A stretch of DNA of 17,179 nucleotides from JBLFWJ01 sp047611425. Lineage in GTDB: Bacteria > Bacteroidota > Bacteroidia > UBA10329. Within the stretch, counting starts at the first letter, position 1. Every line of letters starts with the position of its first letter. Below the pieces are notes generated by a model. That model had not been told where the DNA came from. It did no database searches and saw nothing but the letters and a program-made list of their open reading frames with translations. Shown here one piece after another: positions 1 through 6,414 of the stretch. Made by a program: the position numbers and the translations under genes. The stretch covers positions 1 through 17,179 of the forward strand of contig JBLFWJ010000061.1 of assembly GCA_047611425.1 (NCBI GenBank), read 5' to 3'.

Positions 1-282
1 ATCAATTTCGACTGCCTTCTTTCCTCCTGATAGATGCGTTGGTGTTACGATATCTTCAATCTTCTTACCGCTTTTGTAAGCGTATTTCTCAATAAACTGT
101 CCCTTTTCTCTCTTCTCTATAATCGTGTAATGCTTGCCATCATTCATTGACCGCAAACCGGATACCCCTTTGGCGGAATACCGGCTATTGGTATAAAGGT
201 CTTCGATGGTTATTAGCGGTTCCTGTGCAATGGCTCCAAGCGATGTGGAAATGAACAGGAAAAGAAGAAAACGAATGCCCAT
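1..282 (-). CDS. Dipeptidyl peptidase IV (S9 family) N-terminal part, cut by window edge
   Basis: Reading leftward from an ATG at 282, a frame of 94 codons stays open to the window edge, so only the N-terminus is present. It starts with a signal peptide: MGIR, a hydrophobic stretch, then an A-I-A cleavage site before Gln20, so export to the periplasm or cell surface is expected. The mature start (LITIEDLY, then VSGLRSMNDGKHYT at about residues 40-53) is the typical beginning of the DPP-IV beta-propeller domain in Bacteroidota. The catalytic serine hydrolase domain would lie outside the window. The family removes X-Pro or X-Ala dipeptides from peptide N-termini and serves peptide scavenging. 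The gene is divergent from the FAD-linked oxidase, with 34 nt between the start codons. The family call rests on these about 94 residues alone. Confidence 0.85.
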   Translation of the reverse strand, partial: MGIRFLLFLFISTSLGAIAQEPLITIEDLYTNSRYSAKGVSGLRSMNDGKHYTIIEKREKGQFIEKYAYKSGKKIEDIVTPTHLSGGKKAVEID

Positions 283-302
283 ATAACGGTAATTTTTCGG
301 CC

Positions 303-310
303 TATTTTTG
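303..310 (+). promoter_or_regulatory. -7 element for the FAD-linked oxidase gene
   Basis: TATTTTTG is a perfect match to TAnnTTTG. No convincing TTTG is seen 17-23 nt upstream. Transcription would begin at about 315-317, at or next to the first ATG (317). The mRNA would then be leaderless from 317, or have a leader of about 34 nt if translation starts at the ATG at 350. Confidence 0.45.
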
Positions 311-325
311 GCCTGAATGGCCAAA
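307..325. promoter_or_regulatory. Dyad TTTGGCC-N5-GGCCAAA between two opposed promoters
   Basis: A perfect 7-bp inverted repeat with a 5-nt centre (314-318). Each arm contains the TTTG of one of the two opposed -7 boxes, and the outer TA dinucleotides (303-304 and 328-329) keep the symmetry. It could be an operator, or simply a result of two overlapping -7 boxes that each carry a GGCC extension. Confidence 0.5.
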
Positions 326-1765
326 TCTAATGAATTAACAGTACTTCAAATGAAAGCAGAAGACCAGCTCGATAACTCGTTCATTTCAGCGTTGCGGAAC
401 ATCGTTGGAAACGTCTACGCTTCTACCGATAAGGAATTGCTAACGCGATGTGCTTCGGACGAGACCGAAGACCATGTTTTTATGCCGGATATTGTCGTGA
501 GGCCAGCAAACACGAATGAAGTCAGTCAGGTTCTCAAGCTTTGTAATGCGCATGAAGTTCCCGTGACACCGAGAGGTGGCGGAACCGGATTGAGTGGTGG
601 TGCGCTTCCTGTAAATGCCGGTGTAGTTCTTCTAATGGATCGATTCAACAAGATTATCAGCATTGATGAAGCGAACCTCCAAGCCACTGTTGAACCAGGT
701 GTTATAACCGAGGTGTTTCAAGAAGCGGTGAAGGAAAAAGGGCTTTTCTATCCGCCAGACCCAAGCAGTAGGGGCACGTGCTTTTTGGGGGGAAATCTTG
801 GCGAGAATGCCGGTGGTCCAAAGGCGGTGAAGTATGGGGTAACACGAGATTATGTGTTGAATATTGAAGTAGTACTTCCAAATGGAGAAGTAATTTGGAC
901 AGCAGCCAATGTTCTAAAAAACAGCACTGGCTACAATCTTACCCAGTTGATGTGTGGAAGCGAAGGAACTTTAGGGGTGATCACCAAAATCGTTTTCAAG
1001 CTTCGGCCTTATCCTAAAAGAGACGTGACGATGCTGGTTCCATTTACTACAGCTGAAGAAGCTTGTCGAGCCATCACTGCAATCTACATGACTGGAGTAG
1101 CACCCTCTGGCATGGAATACATCGATCGTGATTCAATGATGTACACCGCCAAGTATTTGGAGGAAATGGGAACACCAGTGACCATCGATTTACCGGATCA
1201 CATTAATGCCCAACTCCTCATTGAGTTGGATGGGAATGATGATGAAGTCCTGATGAAAGATGCCGAAACAATAATGGCCACGCTAGAGGACTTTGATACA
1301 GGCGAACTATACTTTGCAGATACCACTCAACAGAAAGAGGAGCTATGGCGGTTGCGTAGAAACGTATCTCCGGCAGTGAATGCATACACGCTAACAAAAG
1401 CGGAAGACGTGGTTGTCCCCCGATCTCAGCTACCGGCATTAGTAACGGCCATTAAAGAAATTGGCGCCAAGTATAATTTCAACTCGGTTTGCTTTGGACA
1501 TGCCGGAGATGGAAACTTGCACATCAACGTTCTGCGGGAAGAGCTTTCGGAAGAATATTGGAACAACGAAATCAATCGAGGCATAGAAGAGATATTTCAA
1601 ACAGTGGTTGACCTTGGAGGAACGCTTTCAGGGGAGCATGGAATTGGAATCGCAAAACGGCCATACATGCATCTCGCCATGAAAGAAGCTAACCTTGAGC
1701 TCATGCGAGGCATAAAAAAAGCCTTCGACCCAAAGGGCATTCTCAACCCAGGTAAGATTTTCTAA
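317..1765 (+). CDS. glcD: GlcD-type FAD-linked 2-hydroxyacid oxidase/dehydrogenase
   Basis: A flavoprotein of the GlcD / D-lactate dehydrogenase family (PCMH-type FAD-binding fold plus FAD-oxidase C-terminal domain) that oxidises a 2-hydroxyacid such as glycolate or D-lactate to the 2-oxoacid. Visible motifs: VVRPANTNEV opening the FAD domain near residue 60, the dinucleotide-binding loop RGGGTGLSGGA (about 86-96), GSEGTLGVIT near 214, GHAGDGNLHINV in the last fifth, GGTLSGEHGIG near 440, and the family's usual ending FDPKGILNPGKIF. At 482 aa it is full length for GlcD. No Fe-S domain (GlcF-like) is fused or adjacent, so the electron acceptor is unknown. ATG 317 gives an 11-residue N-terminal extension; the ATG at 350 (MKAEDQ) is an equally credible start. 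Substrate specificity cannot be read from the sequence. Confidence 0.9.
   Translation: MAKSNELTVLQMKAEDQLDNSFISALRNIVGNVYASTDKELLTRCASDETEDHVFMPDIVVRPANTNEVSQVLKLCNAHEVPVTPRGGGTGLSGGALPVNAGVVLLMDRFNKIISIDEANLQATVEPGVITEVFQEAVKEKGLFYPPDPSSRGTCFLGGNLGENAGGPKAVKYGVTRDYVLNIEVVLPNGEVIWTAANVLKNSTGYNLTQLMCGSEGTLGVITKIVFKLRPYPKRDVTMLVPFTTAEEACRAITAIYMTGVAPSGMEYIDRDSMMYTAKYLEEMGTPVTIDLPDHINAQLLIELDGNDDEVLMKDAETIMATLEDFDTGELYFADTTQQKEELWRLRRNVSPAVNAYTLTKAEDVVVPRSQLPALVTAIKEIGAKYNFNSVCFGHAGDGNLHINVLREELSEEYWNNEINRGIEEIFQTVVDLGGTLSGEHGIGIAKRPYMHLAMKEANLELMRGIKKAFDPKGILNPGKIF
322..350 (-). promoter_or_regulatory. Promoter of the DPP-IV gene
   Basis: Read on the - strand, TTTG (347-350), a 17-nt spacer and TAGATTTG (322-329) match the Bacteroidota primary sigma consensus TTTG / TAnnTTTG. 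The start would lie near 316, giving a leader of about 34 nt before the ATG at 282. The promoter lies inside the first codons of the divergent oxidase gene. Confidence 0.6.
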
Positions 1766-1768
1766 GAC

Positions 1769-1798
1769 AAAAAAAGGGCTCCCAATTGGAAGCCCTTT
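1769..1798 (-). terminator. Rho-independent terminator of the coiled-coil gene, possibly two-way
   Basis: An 8-bp stem (1773-1780 with 1791-1798, AAAGGGCT/AGCCCTTT) has a 10-nt loop that can add two more G-C pairs. On the - strand it is followed by a run of seven T (complement of 1769-1775), 22 nt past the stop of the - gene. On the + strand, the oxidase stop is 7 nt upstream of the stem, but the T tract after it is poor. Confidence 0.75.
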
Positions 1799-1820
1799 GT
1801 AAAAGTCATTTTTAGAATTA

Positions 1821-2717
1821 CTATCTCAATGAAAGAGATGCTGTTCCTATCAAGTTCTTGTCAGTGTAGATTTCTACTGTGTGCTTACCGACAATAAACT
1901 TGTCCGTACCCGCCTCATAGAATAAGCACATATCCATTTGCTTGTTCTCGTAATTAATCTCCTCATTAAGCGAATAGGTCATTGATCCACCTTCAAACTC
2001 AAATTCATCACCTCTCCCTTTCGCAAGAACTTTTCCTTCTGGATCAACAATTCGCATGTAAATTGTTTTCGAACCTGCCTTAGCAATTGCATTTTCAGAA
2101 AGCGTGTAACAGATTCTCAACTTCTCAACCTTCTTGGCCTTGGTTGTAATCTTGTCTTTCTTCCCTCGAATACCTTCTACAGATATCTTGTAGGCAGTAA
2201 GCATACTTCCCAACGCAACCTTATTAGCCAGCTGCATGTTCTCGCTCGTCAAATTCTGATTGAGCGACTTTTCTTGGGTCAGATTTCCTTCTAAACTTTT
2301 AGTTTGTCCGAACAATGAGTCAGTAACGATAGCCAAACTATCATACTTGGCCTCCAACGAAGCGTACTTGGTTTTGAATGCGGCCAATTGTCCTCGGTAC
2401 CAGCTTAGCTTTTCTGCATCGCCTTTATACTTCTCAACTTCAGCCAAAAGACGTTGAACCTCTGCTTGCTGTGCGGCAAGCTCTTCAGTCAATTCTCCTT
2501 TGTCTTCTTCTAAGGTATTGTATTGAACAAGCAACTCGTCAAGTTCAGCAGTAAGGTTGTCTTTTTCAATCCCCAGTTGCTTAATTTCTTCGGCCTTGCG
2601 GTCATTCTCGGCTTTCTGTTCGAATAGCTGCCAGCCTAATATGCCTGATAGGACAAGTAGGATTACTGCAAGGATCAGAAATATCCTATTGTTTGTTGAC
2701 TTCTCTTTTTCTTCCAT
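1821..2717 (-). CDS. Membrane-anchored coiled-coil protein, unknown function
   Basis: I do not recognise a named family. The layout is clear: a short charged N-terminus (MEEKEKSTNN), one transmembrane helix at about residues 11-29 (IFLILAVILLVLSGILGW), a long Glu/Lys/Leu-rich coiled coil at about 30-165, and a globular C-terminal domain of about 130 residues rich in beta strands (KISVEGIRGKKDKITTKAKK, then a strand-rich region ending ASLSLR). The single N-terminal anchor suggests an inner-membrane protein with the coiled coil in the periplasm, although the orientation is inferred. The start is set at ATG 2717 (298 aa); a TTG at 2723 would add two residues. It is divergent from comF and ends in a clear terminator, so it is probably monocistronic. 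Similar single-helix coiled-coil proteins are often labelled chromosome partitioning proteins without proof. Confidence 0.8.
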   Translation of the reverse strand: MEEKEKSTNNRIFLILAVILLVLSGILGWQLFEQKAENDRKAEEIKQLGIEKDNLTAELDELLVQYNTLEEDKGELTEELAAQQAEVQRLLAEVEKYKGDAEKLSWYRGQLAAFKTKYASLEAKYDSLAIVTDSLFGQTKSLEGNLTQEKSLNQNLTSENMQLANKVALGSMLTAYKISVEGIRGKKDKITTKAKKVEKLRICYTLSENAIAKAGSKTIYMRIVDPEGKVLAKGRGDEFEFEGGSMTYSLNEEINYENKQMDMCLFYEAGTDKFIVGKHTVEIYTDKNLIGTASLSLR

Positions 2718-2733
2718 TATCAACGTTGCTCGG

Positions 2734-2763
2734 TTGGTCGATGCGCCAAATGTAGTAAATTAG
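2734..2763 (+). promoter_or_regulatory. Possible comF promoter
   Basis: TTG (2734-2736), a 19-nt spacer and TAAATTAG (2756-2763, one mismatch to TAnnTTTG) lie 37 nt before the comF ATG. The element overlaps the promoter of the divergent gene. Confidence 0.3.
2747..2754 (-). promoter_or_regulatory. -7 element for the coiled-coil protein gene
   Basis: TACATTTG on the - strand is a perfect TAnnTTTG match. It is followed by GGCGC and would start transcription near 2740, giving a leader of about 22 nt. No TTTG is found at the normal -33 distance. Confidence 0.45.
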
Positions 2764-2799
2764 GCAAACTACCTGTGCAGATGCAACAAGGGTTACAGC

Positions 2800-3510
2800 A
2801 TGAAAGCTATTATCAAAAGTTTACGTAATCATTTGACCGACTTCGATTTCACGGAGTTGATTTTTCCAAGTCTATGCATCGGGTGTTCAAACGTTCTTCA
2901 TAAACATGAAGATCTGATTTGCTTTCTGTGCGAACATCAATTGCCATTAACGCATGACTGGCTGCCCGAAACACTGGACTATGAGCCATTTAAAGGTCGA
3001 GTTGAAATTGGGAAAACCATATCGTATATGCACTTTTCCAAAGGCGATATCATGCAAAGAATGATGCACGAATTGAAATACAATGGCCGTAAGGATGTTG
3101 GAATCGGTCTTGGAATCCTTCTTGGAAAGAAACTAGCCCAACACGAAAACTTTAATTACATCGATGGTCTTGTTGCCGTGCCTTTGCACCCTGCAAAAGT
3201 GATAAGAAGAGGGTTCAACCAAAGTGCGGTCATCATTAAAGGTATGATTGAGCATTTGGATAAACCGGATTTGTCAAGATCGATTGAGCGAACTGAATTC
3301 ACACCATCTCAAACAACAATGTCTCGATTTAACCGATTTAGAAACATGGATAAAGTATTTAAATGTGCCCGACCAGCTTTAATCCGTGAAAAGCATCTTT
3401 TATTGGTTGATGACGTGATTACGACTGGCTCTACACTTCAAGCTTGTGCTAAATTATTGCTTGATGCTGGAGCAGCCAGTGTAAGCGTGACCACCATTGC
3501 ACGAGCGTAG
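2800..3510 (+). CDS. comF: ComF family phosphoribosyltransferase-like protein
   Basis: A ComF/GntX-type protein of 236 aa, normal for the family. The N-terminus has a double CxxC cluster (C26-x2-C29 and C41-x2-C44), the zinc-ribbon signature of ComF. The rest is a type I phosphoribosyltransferase fold: LVAVPLHPAK in the middle, GFNQSAVI after it, and the PRPP-binding loop VDDVITTGST at residues 203-212. In naturally competent bacteria ComF is a cytosolic factor needed for DNA uptake or transformation; in most Bacteroidota its role is untested. No other competence genes are in the window. It precedes dxs on the same strand by 107 nt, but a separate -7 box before dxs suggests that dxs has its own promoter. 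The family is clear; the function is inferred. Confidence 0.9.
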   Translation: MKAIIKSLRNHLTDFDFTELIFPSLCIGCSNVLHKHEDLICFLCEHQLPLTHDWLPETLDYEPFKGRVEIGKTISYMHFSKGDIMQRMMHELKYNGRKDVGIGLGILLGKKLAQHENFNYIDGLVAVPLHPAKVIRRGFNQSAVIIKGMIEHLDKPDLSRSIERTEFTPSQTTMSRFNRFRNMDKVFKCARPALIREKHLLLVDDVITTGSTLQACAKLLLDAGAASVSVTTIARA

Positions 3511-3586
3511 GTTTAACACATGTTGTATTAAACGAAATACGGACGTTTGAGATTCACCGTTCATACCCCTCAAGAACCCTAAATAG

Positions 3587-3594
3587 TATCTTTG
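3587..3594 (+). promoter_or_regulatory. -7 element for dxs
   Basis: TATCTTTG followed by CACC is a perfect TAnnTTTG match 23 nt before the dxs ATG. The expected start is near 3600. No good TTTG is present 17-23 nt upstream, so the -33 part is weak or absent. Confidence 0.5.
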
Positions 3595-3617
3595 CACCTT
3601 CGTTTTAACCGAGATAA

Positions 3618-5540
3618 ATGAAATTCACTCCTGGAGATCTTCTTAAGCATGTACAAAGCCCTGCGGAACTAAGGAAACTGAAAGAAGATCAGTTACCAGC
3701 TTTCGCGGAGCAGTTGCGACAGTATATCATTGATGTAGTATCCGTACAAGGCGGTCACTTCGGTGCCAGTTTGGGAGTGGTTGAGTTAACCACCGCGCTT
3801 CATTATGTATTCAATACACCAGATGACCAATTAGTTTGGGACGTGGGCCACCAAGCTTACGGACACAAATTAATTACCGGTCGTAGAGATAAATTCCACA
3901 CCAACAGAATCTACAAGGGTATTAGTGGGTTTCCAAAACGAACTGAATCTGAGTACGACACATTCGGAGTAGGACATAGTTCAACAAGTATTTCAGCGGC
4001 ACTTGGTATGGCAGTTGGATCTAGGCACAACAAAAAAGATCGCCACCATATTGCAGTAATCGGGGATGGTGCGATGACCGGTGGAATGGCATTCGAAGCA
4101 TTGAACCATGCCGGAGTTGAGAACGCAAATCTGTTGGTCGTTCTCAATGACAATTGCATGTCAATCGACCCCAACGTAGGTGCATTGAAGGATTATCTGA
4201 CGGACATTACCACTTCCAAAACCTATAATAAGGTAAAGGATGACGTTTGGAATCTGCTTGGTGTAATAAGCAAGTTCGGACCCAATGCACAAGAAATCGC
4301 CTCGAAGGTTGAGAACGGAATCAAGAGCACACTACTTACTCAGAGTAATCTTTTCGAGTCGCTAAAATTCAGATACTTCGGACCAATTGATGGCCATGAC
4401 GTTAACCACTTGGTTAAGGTGATGAATGATCTAAAAGAGATTCCTGGTCCAAAGATTCTGCATTGTCTGACAGTAAAAGGGAAAGGCTACAAATTGGCAG
4501 AAGAGGATCAAACCAAATGGCATGCTCCAGGATTATTCGACAAGAAAACAGGCGAGATTGTAAAGTCTGTTCCAAAGGAACCGCAGCCGCCAAAGTTTCA
4601 GGATGTATTCGGGCACACTATTGTTGAGTTGGCCGAAAAGAATGAGAAAATTGTTGGCGTTACGCCAGCAATGCCTTCGGGATGTTCATTGAACATTATG
4701 ATGAAAGCGATGCCGGATCGTGCATTTGACGTGGGTATTGCCGAGCAACATGCAGTAACGTTTAGTGCTGGAATGGCCACACAAGGTTTGGTACCATTTT
4801 GCAACATCTACAGTTCGTTTATGCAGCGGGCATTCGATCAGGTAATACATGATGTTGCTATACAGAAATTGAATGTGGTTATCTGCCTTGATAGAGGTGG
4901 ATTGGTTGGTGCAGATGGCCCAACGCATCATGGAGCTTACGACATGGCTTATTTCCGATGCATTCCAAACATGGTGGTAAGCGCACCGATGGATGAAGAG
5001 GATTTGAGAAACTTGATGTACACAGCCCAGCTTCCGGATCAAGGGCCGTTTTCCATTCGTTACCCACGTGGTACGGGCATTATGCCAGAATGGAGAACCG
5101 AAATGAAGGAAATCAAGATTGGCCAAGGCCGAACGATTGCAGAAGGAGATGATGTAGCAATCCTAACTATTGGAGCTATCGGTTTTGAGGCCATCAACGC
5201 TAGAAAAGAGTTATTGGATTCAGACATTTCCATGGCGCATTACGACATGCGATTTGTAAAACCGTTGGATCATGATTTGTTGACCAAAATATTCAAGAAG
5301 CATGATAAAGTAATCACCCTCGAAGACGGTTGTTTGCAAGGTGGATTCGGAAGTGCGGTACTCGAGTGGATGAGCGAAAATGGGGTTCAAGCTGAAGTTC
5401 GAAGACTTGGTATTCCAGATAAGTTTATTGAGCATGGAACGCAAAACGAGCAATACAAGGAATGTGGTTTCCATACCGAAGACATCGTAAAGTGGGCCAC
5501 CGAAATGGTGGGCATCAAGAAGAAAGCCATCGCTGGCTAA
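3618..5540 (+). CDS. dxs: 1-deoxy-D-xylulose-5-phosphate synthase
   Basis: This thiamine-diphosphate enzyme condenses pyruvate with glyceraldehyde 3-phosphate to DXP. It is the entry step of the cytosolic MEP isoprenoid pathway and also feeds thiamine and pyridoxal synthesis in some bacteria. At 640 aa it is slightly longer than the E. coli enzyme (620). Seen in order: the active-site histidine region QGGHFGASLG (H47), FGVGHSSTS (H120), the ThDP/Mg motif GDGAMTGG (149-156) closing at LNDN (N177), FGPIDGHD near 254, the catalytic glutamate in GIAEQHAVTF (E376), DRGGLVGADGPTHHG (425-439) and the RYPRG segment near 481. The E. coli form of the fourth motif has DRAG; the Gly here looks like a lineage variant and not a defect. 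No other MEP genes are adjacent. Confidence 0.98.
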   Translation: MKFTPGDLLKHVQSPAELRKLKEDQLPAFAEQLRQYIIDVVSVQGGHFGASLGVVELTTALHYVFNTPDDQLVWDVGHQAYGHKLITGRRDKFHTNRIYKGISGFPKRTESEYDTFGVGHSSTSISAALGMAVGSRHNKKDRHHIAVIGDGAMTGGMAFEALNHAGVENANLLVVLNDNCMSIDPNVGALKDYLTDITTSKTYNKVKDDVWNLLGVISKFGPNAQEIASKVENGIKSTLLTQSNLFESLKFRYFGPIDGHDVNHLVKVMNDLKEIPGPKILHCLTVKGKGYKLAEEDQTKWHAPGLFDKKTGEIVKSVPKEPQPPKFQDVFGHTIVELAEKNEKIVGVTPAMPSGCSLNIMMKAMPDRAFDVGIAEQHAVTFSAGMATQGLVPFCNIYSSFMQRAFDQVIHDVAIQKLNVVICLDRGGLVGADGPTHHGAYDMAYFRCIPNMVVSAPMDEEDLRNLMYTAQLPDQGPFSIRYPRGTGIMPEWRTEMKEIKIGQGRTIAEGDDVAILTIGAIGFEAINARKELLDSDISMAHYDMRFVKPLDHDLLTKIFKKHDKVITLEDGCLQGGFGSAVLEWMSENGVQAEVRRLGIPDKFIEHGTQNEQYKECGFHTEDIVKWATEMVGIKKKAIAG

Positions 5541-5669
5541 ATCGTATCATTTCTTTAGAATCAGAATTATCGTGCATTAACTAATCTAGGTTAGGTTAGG
5601 ATAAACACGCTTCCGTTTTCCTTATACCTCAGTGGAATCAGTGAAGCGACCCCTACGCTATCAGCTCTA

Positions 5670-5870
5670 TTGTACGTAGAGAATCAGGAAGAAGAGTTAT
5701 TTGACGCGTACGCTAGTTTTTTAAAAGCAGCATTAGCCATCAATGAATTGGCCGACTCGGCCATTAATCTTGAACCTAGTAAATGGAAGTCTCGGTCGGA
5801 TTTTCTGATGTCCAGAAAAGTTCGAGTGTACGACACTCTGACCAAGGAAAACATTAGAGTTGGGCATTAG
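5670..5870 (+). CDS. Doubtful small ORF or gene remnant, unknown
   Basis: The best start is a TTG at 5670, giving 66 aa, acidic then basic, with no helix long enough for a membrane and no signal peptide. The frame is open further upstream to 5595 without any ATG or GTG, and the amino acids there (such as LPFSLYLSGISEATPTLS) look as protein-like as the rest. That pattern fits a real gene with a non-standard start, or the 3' fragment of a decayed gene. No family is recognised. The stop at 5868-5870 overlaps the left arm of a hairpin. It precedes the small membrane protein by 37 nt and could be co-transcribed. Confidence 0.3.
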   Translation: MYVENQEEELFDAYASFLKAALAINELADSAINLEPSKWKSRSDFLMSRKVRVYDTLTKENIRVGH

Positions 5871-5895
5871 TGTTTTTATCTTTCGAAAAAAACAC
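5870..5895 (+). other. Hairpin before the small membrane protein gene
   Basis: GTGTTTTT (5870-5877) pairs perfectly with AAAAACAC (5888-5895) across a 10-nt loop. The left arm begins at the last base of the upstream ORF stop. No T tract follows, so it is not a standard terminator. It ends 12 nt before the next ATG, where it could affect translation. The A/T-rich stem is weak. Confidence 0.35.
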
Positions 5896-5907
5896 GGAAA
5901 TCATAAT

Positions 5908-6303
5908 ATGTCAAGAATCAAGAAAATTGCATTAGCCATTGTGTTCTTAGTTGTTTTCTTTTTTGTAGTGGCAGATGCCATGTACAAATGGGCCACCGAA
6001 TCGGTTATGGATGTTCTGGAAATCAACCAATGCATTGACAATGCAAATTCTATTAAGAATGACGACTACGCTGGGTTGGTCGTGCATAAGTACATTGATA
6101 GAGAAAAAAGAGCAGGAAAAGTGTTGGTCGTGGATATTGGACTTGAACAATCTAAACCAGTCTTGTTCAATGGTAAAATTGGCGATGCCTATTCCCAAAT
6201 AATAGTCGGTGATTCCATAGTTAAAGAGCTGGGTGTTCTCAGCATTGAAAGATGGCGAAAGGGCAAACTCACAACTTTGGATTTCGTTATTGACTGCGAA
6301 TAA
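5908..6303 (+). CDS. Small membrane-anchored protein, unknown function
   Basis: 131 aa from the ATG at 5908; the frame extends to a TTG at 5860, but the ATG gives a normal N-terminus (MSRIKK) followed by a hydrophobic helix at about residues 7-25 (IALAIVFLVVFFFVVADAM). This is a transmembrane anchor or an uncleaved signal, because no clear cleavage site follows. The remaining about 105 residues form a small soluble domain with alternating strands (KVLVVDIGLEQSKPVLFNG, then IIVGDSIVKELGVLSIERW) ending in VIDCE. There are two cysteines (in NQCID and at the C-terminus), possibly a disulfide pair if the domain is outside the cytoplasm. No family is recognised. It ends about 25 nt before a terminator hairpin shared with the convergent nrdA gene. 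Confidence 0.7.
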   Translation: MSRIKKIALAIVFLVVFFFVVADAMYKWATESVMDVLEINQCIDNANSIKNDDYAGLVVHKYIDREKRAGKVLVVDIGLEQSKPVLFNGKIGDAYSQIIVGDSIVKELGVLSIERWRKGKLTTLDFVIDCE

Positions 6304-6322
6304 TTTCCCAAAATCGGATCAC

Positions 6323-6354
6323 AAAAAAAGCAGCAACCATTTCTGATTGCTGCT
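6323..6354 (-). terminator. Terminator between nrdA and the small membrane protein gene
   Basis: AGCAGCAA (6329-6336) pairs with TTGCTGCT (6347-6354) around a 10-nt loop. On the - strand the stem is followed by seven T (complement of 6323-6329), a good intrinsic terminator about 57 nt after the nrdA stop. On the + strand the following CGCTTT is a poor tract, though the stem may also stop the upstream + gene. Confidence 0.75.
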
Positions 6355-6377
6355 CGCTTTACACTTTAAGGAATAGA

Positions 6378-6414
6378 CCCATCGCTTCGCTCTGGGTGAC
6401 ACCTTACGGTGTCA
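6378..6414 (-). repeat. Adjoining palindromes overlapping the nrdA stop codon
   Basis: Two inverted repeats lie back to back. TGACACC-TTAC-GGTGTCA (6397-6414) is a perfect 7-bp stem whose outer three bases are the nrdA TGA stop read on the - strand. Next to it CCCA/TGGG (6378-6396) encloses GCTTCGC, which on the - strand is GCGAAGC, a known very stable mini-hairpin sequence. The CGCTTCGCTCTGGGTGAC part resembles short palindromic intergenic elements seen in many bacterial genomes. No T tract follows. Confidence 0.45.

Larger units (their letters stand above)
5541..5907. other. Stretch between dxs and the small membrane protein gene
   Basis: These 367 nt hold no confident gene. A frame is open from 5595 to 5870 (see the small ORF at 5670). 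At 5587-5600 there are three TAGG units separated by TT, probably chance low complexity. A hairpin lies at 5870-5895. I see no terminator after dxs and no full promoter. Confidence 0.5.

Noticed and set aside
4686..5126. Open - frame of about 146 codons antisense to dxs
   Set aside because: It overlaps highly conserved Dxs coding sequence, its residues have the composition of a frame shadow, and it has no promoter or domain.
5587..5600. TTAGG-like tandem units, considered as a repeat array
   Set aside because: Only three short units in 14 nt; more likely chance low complexity.
6397..6414. Hairpin at the nrdA TGA, considered as a selenocysteine insertion signal
   Set aside because: NrdA already ends with the complete redox tail CEMCGS. 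Readthrough would give about 26 unremarkable residues, and the TGA is part of the stem itself, not followed by a separate SECIS hairpin.
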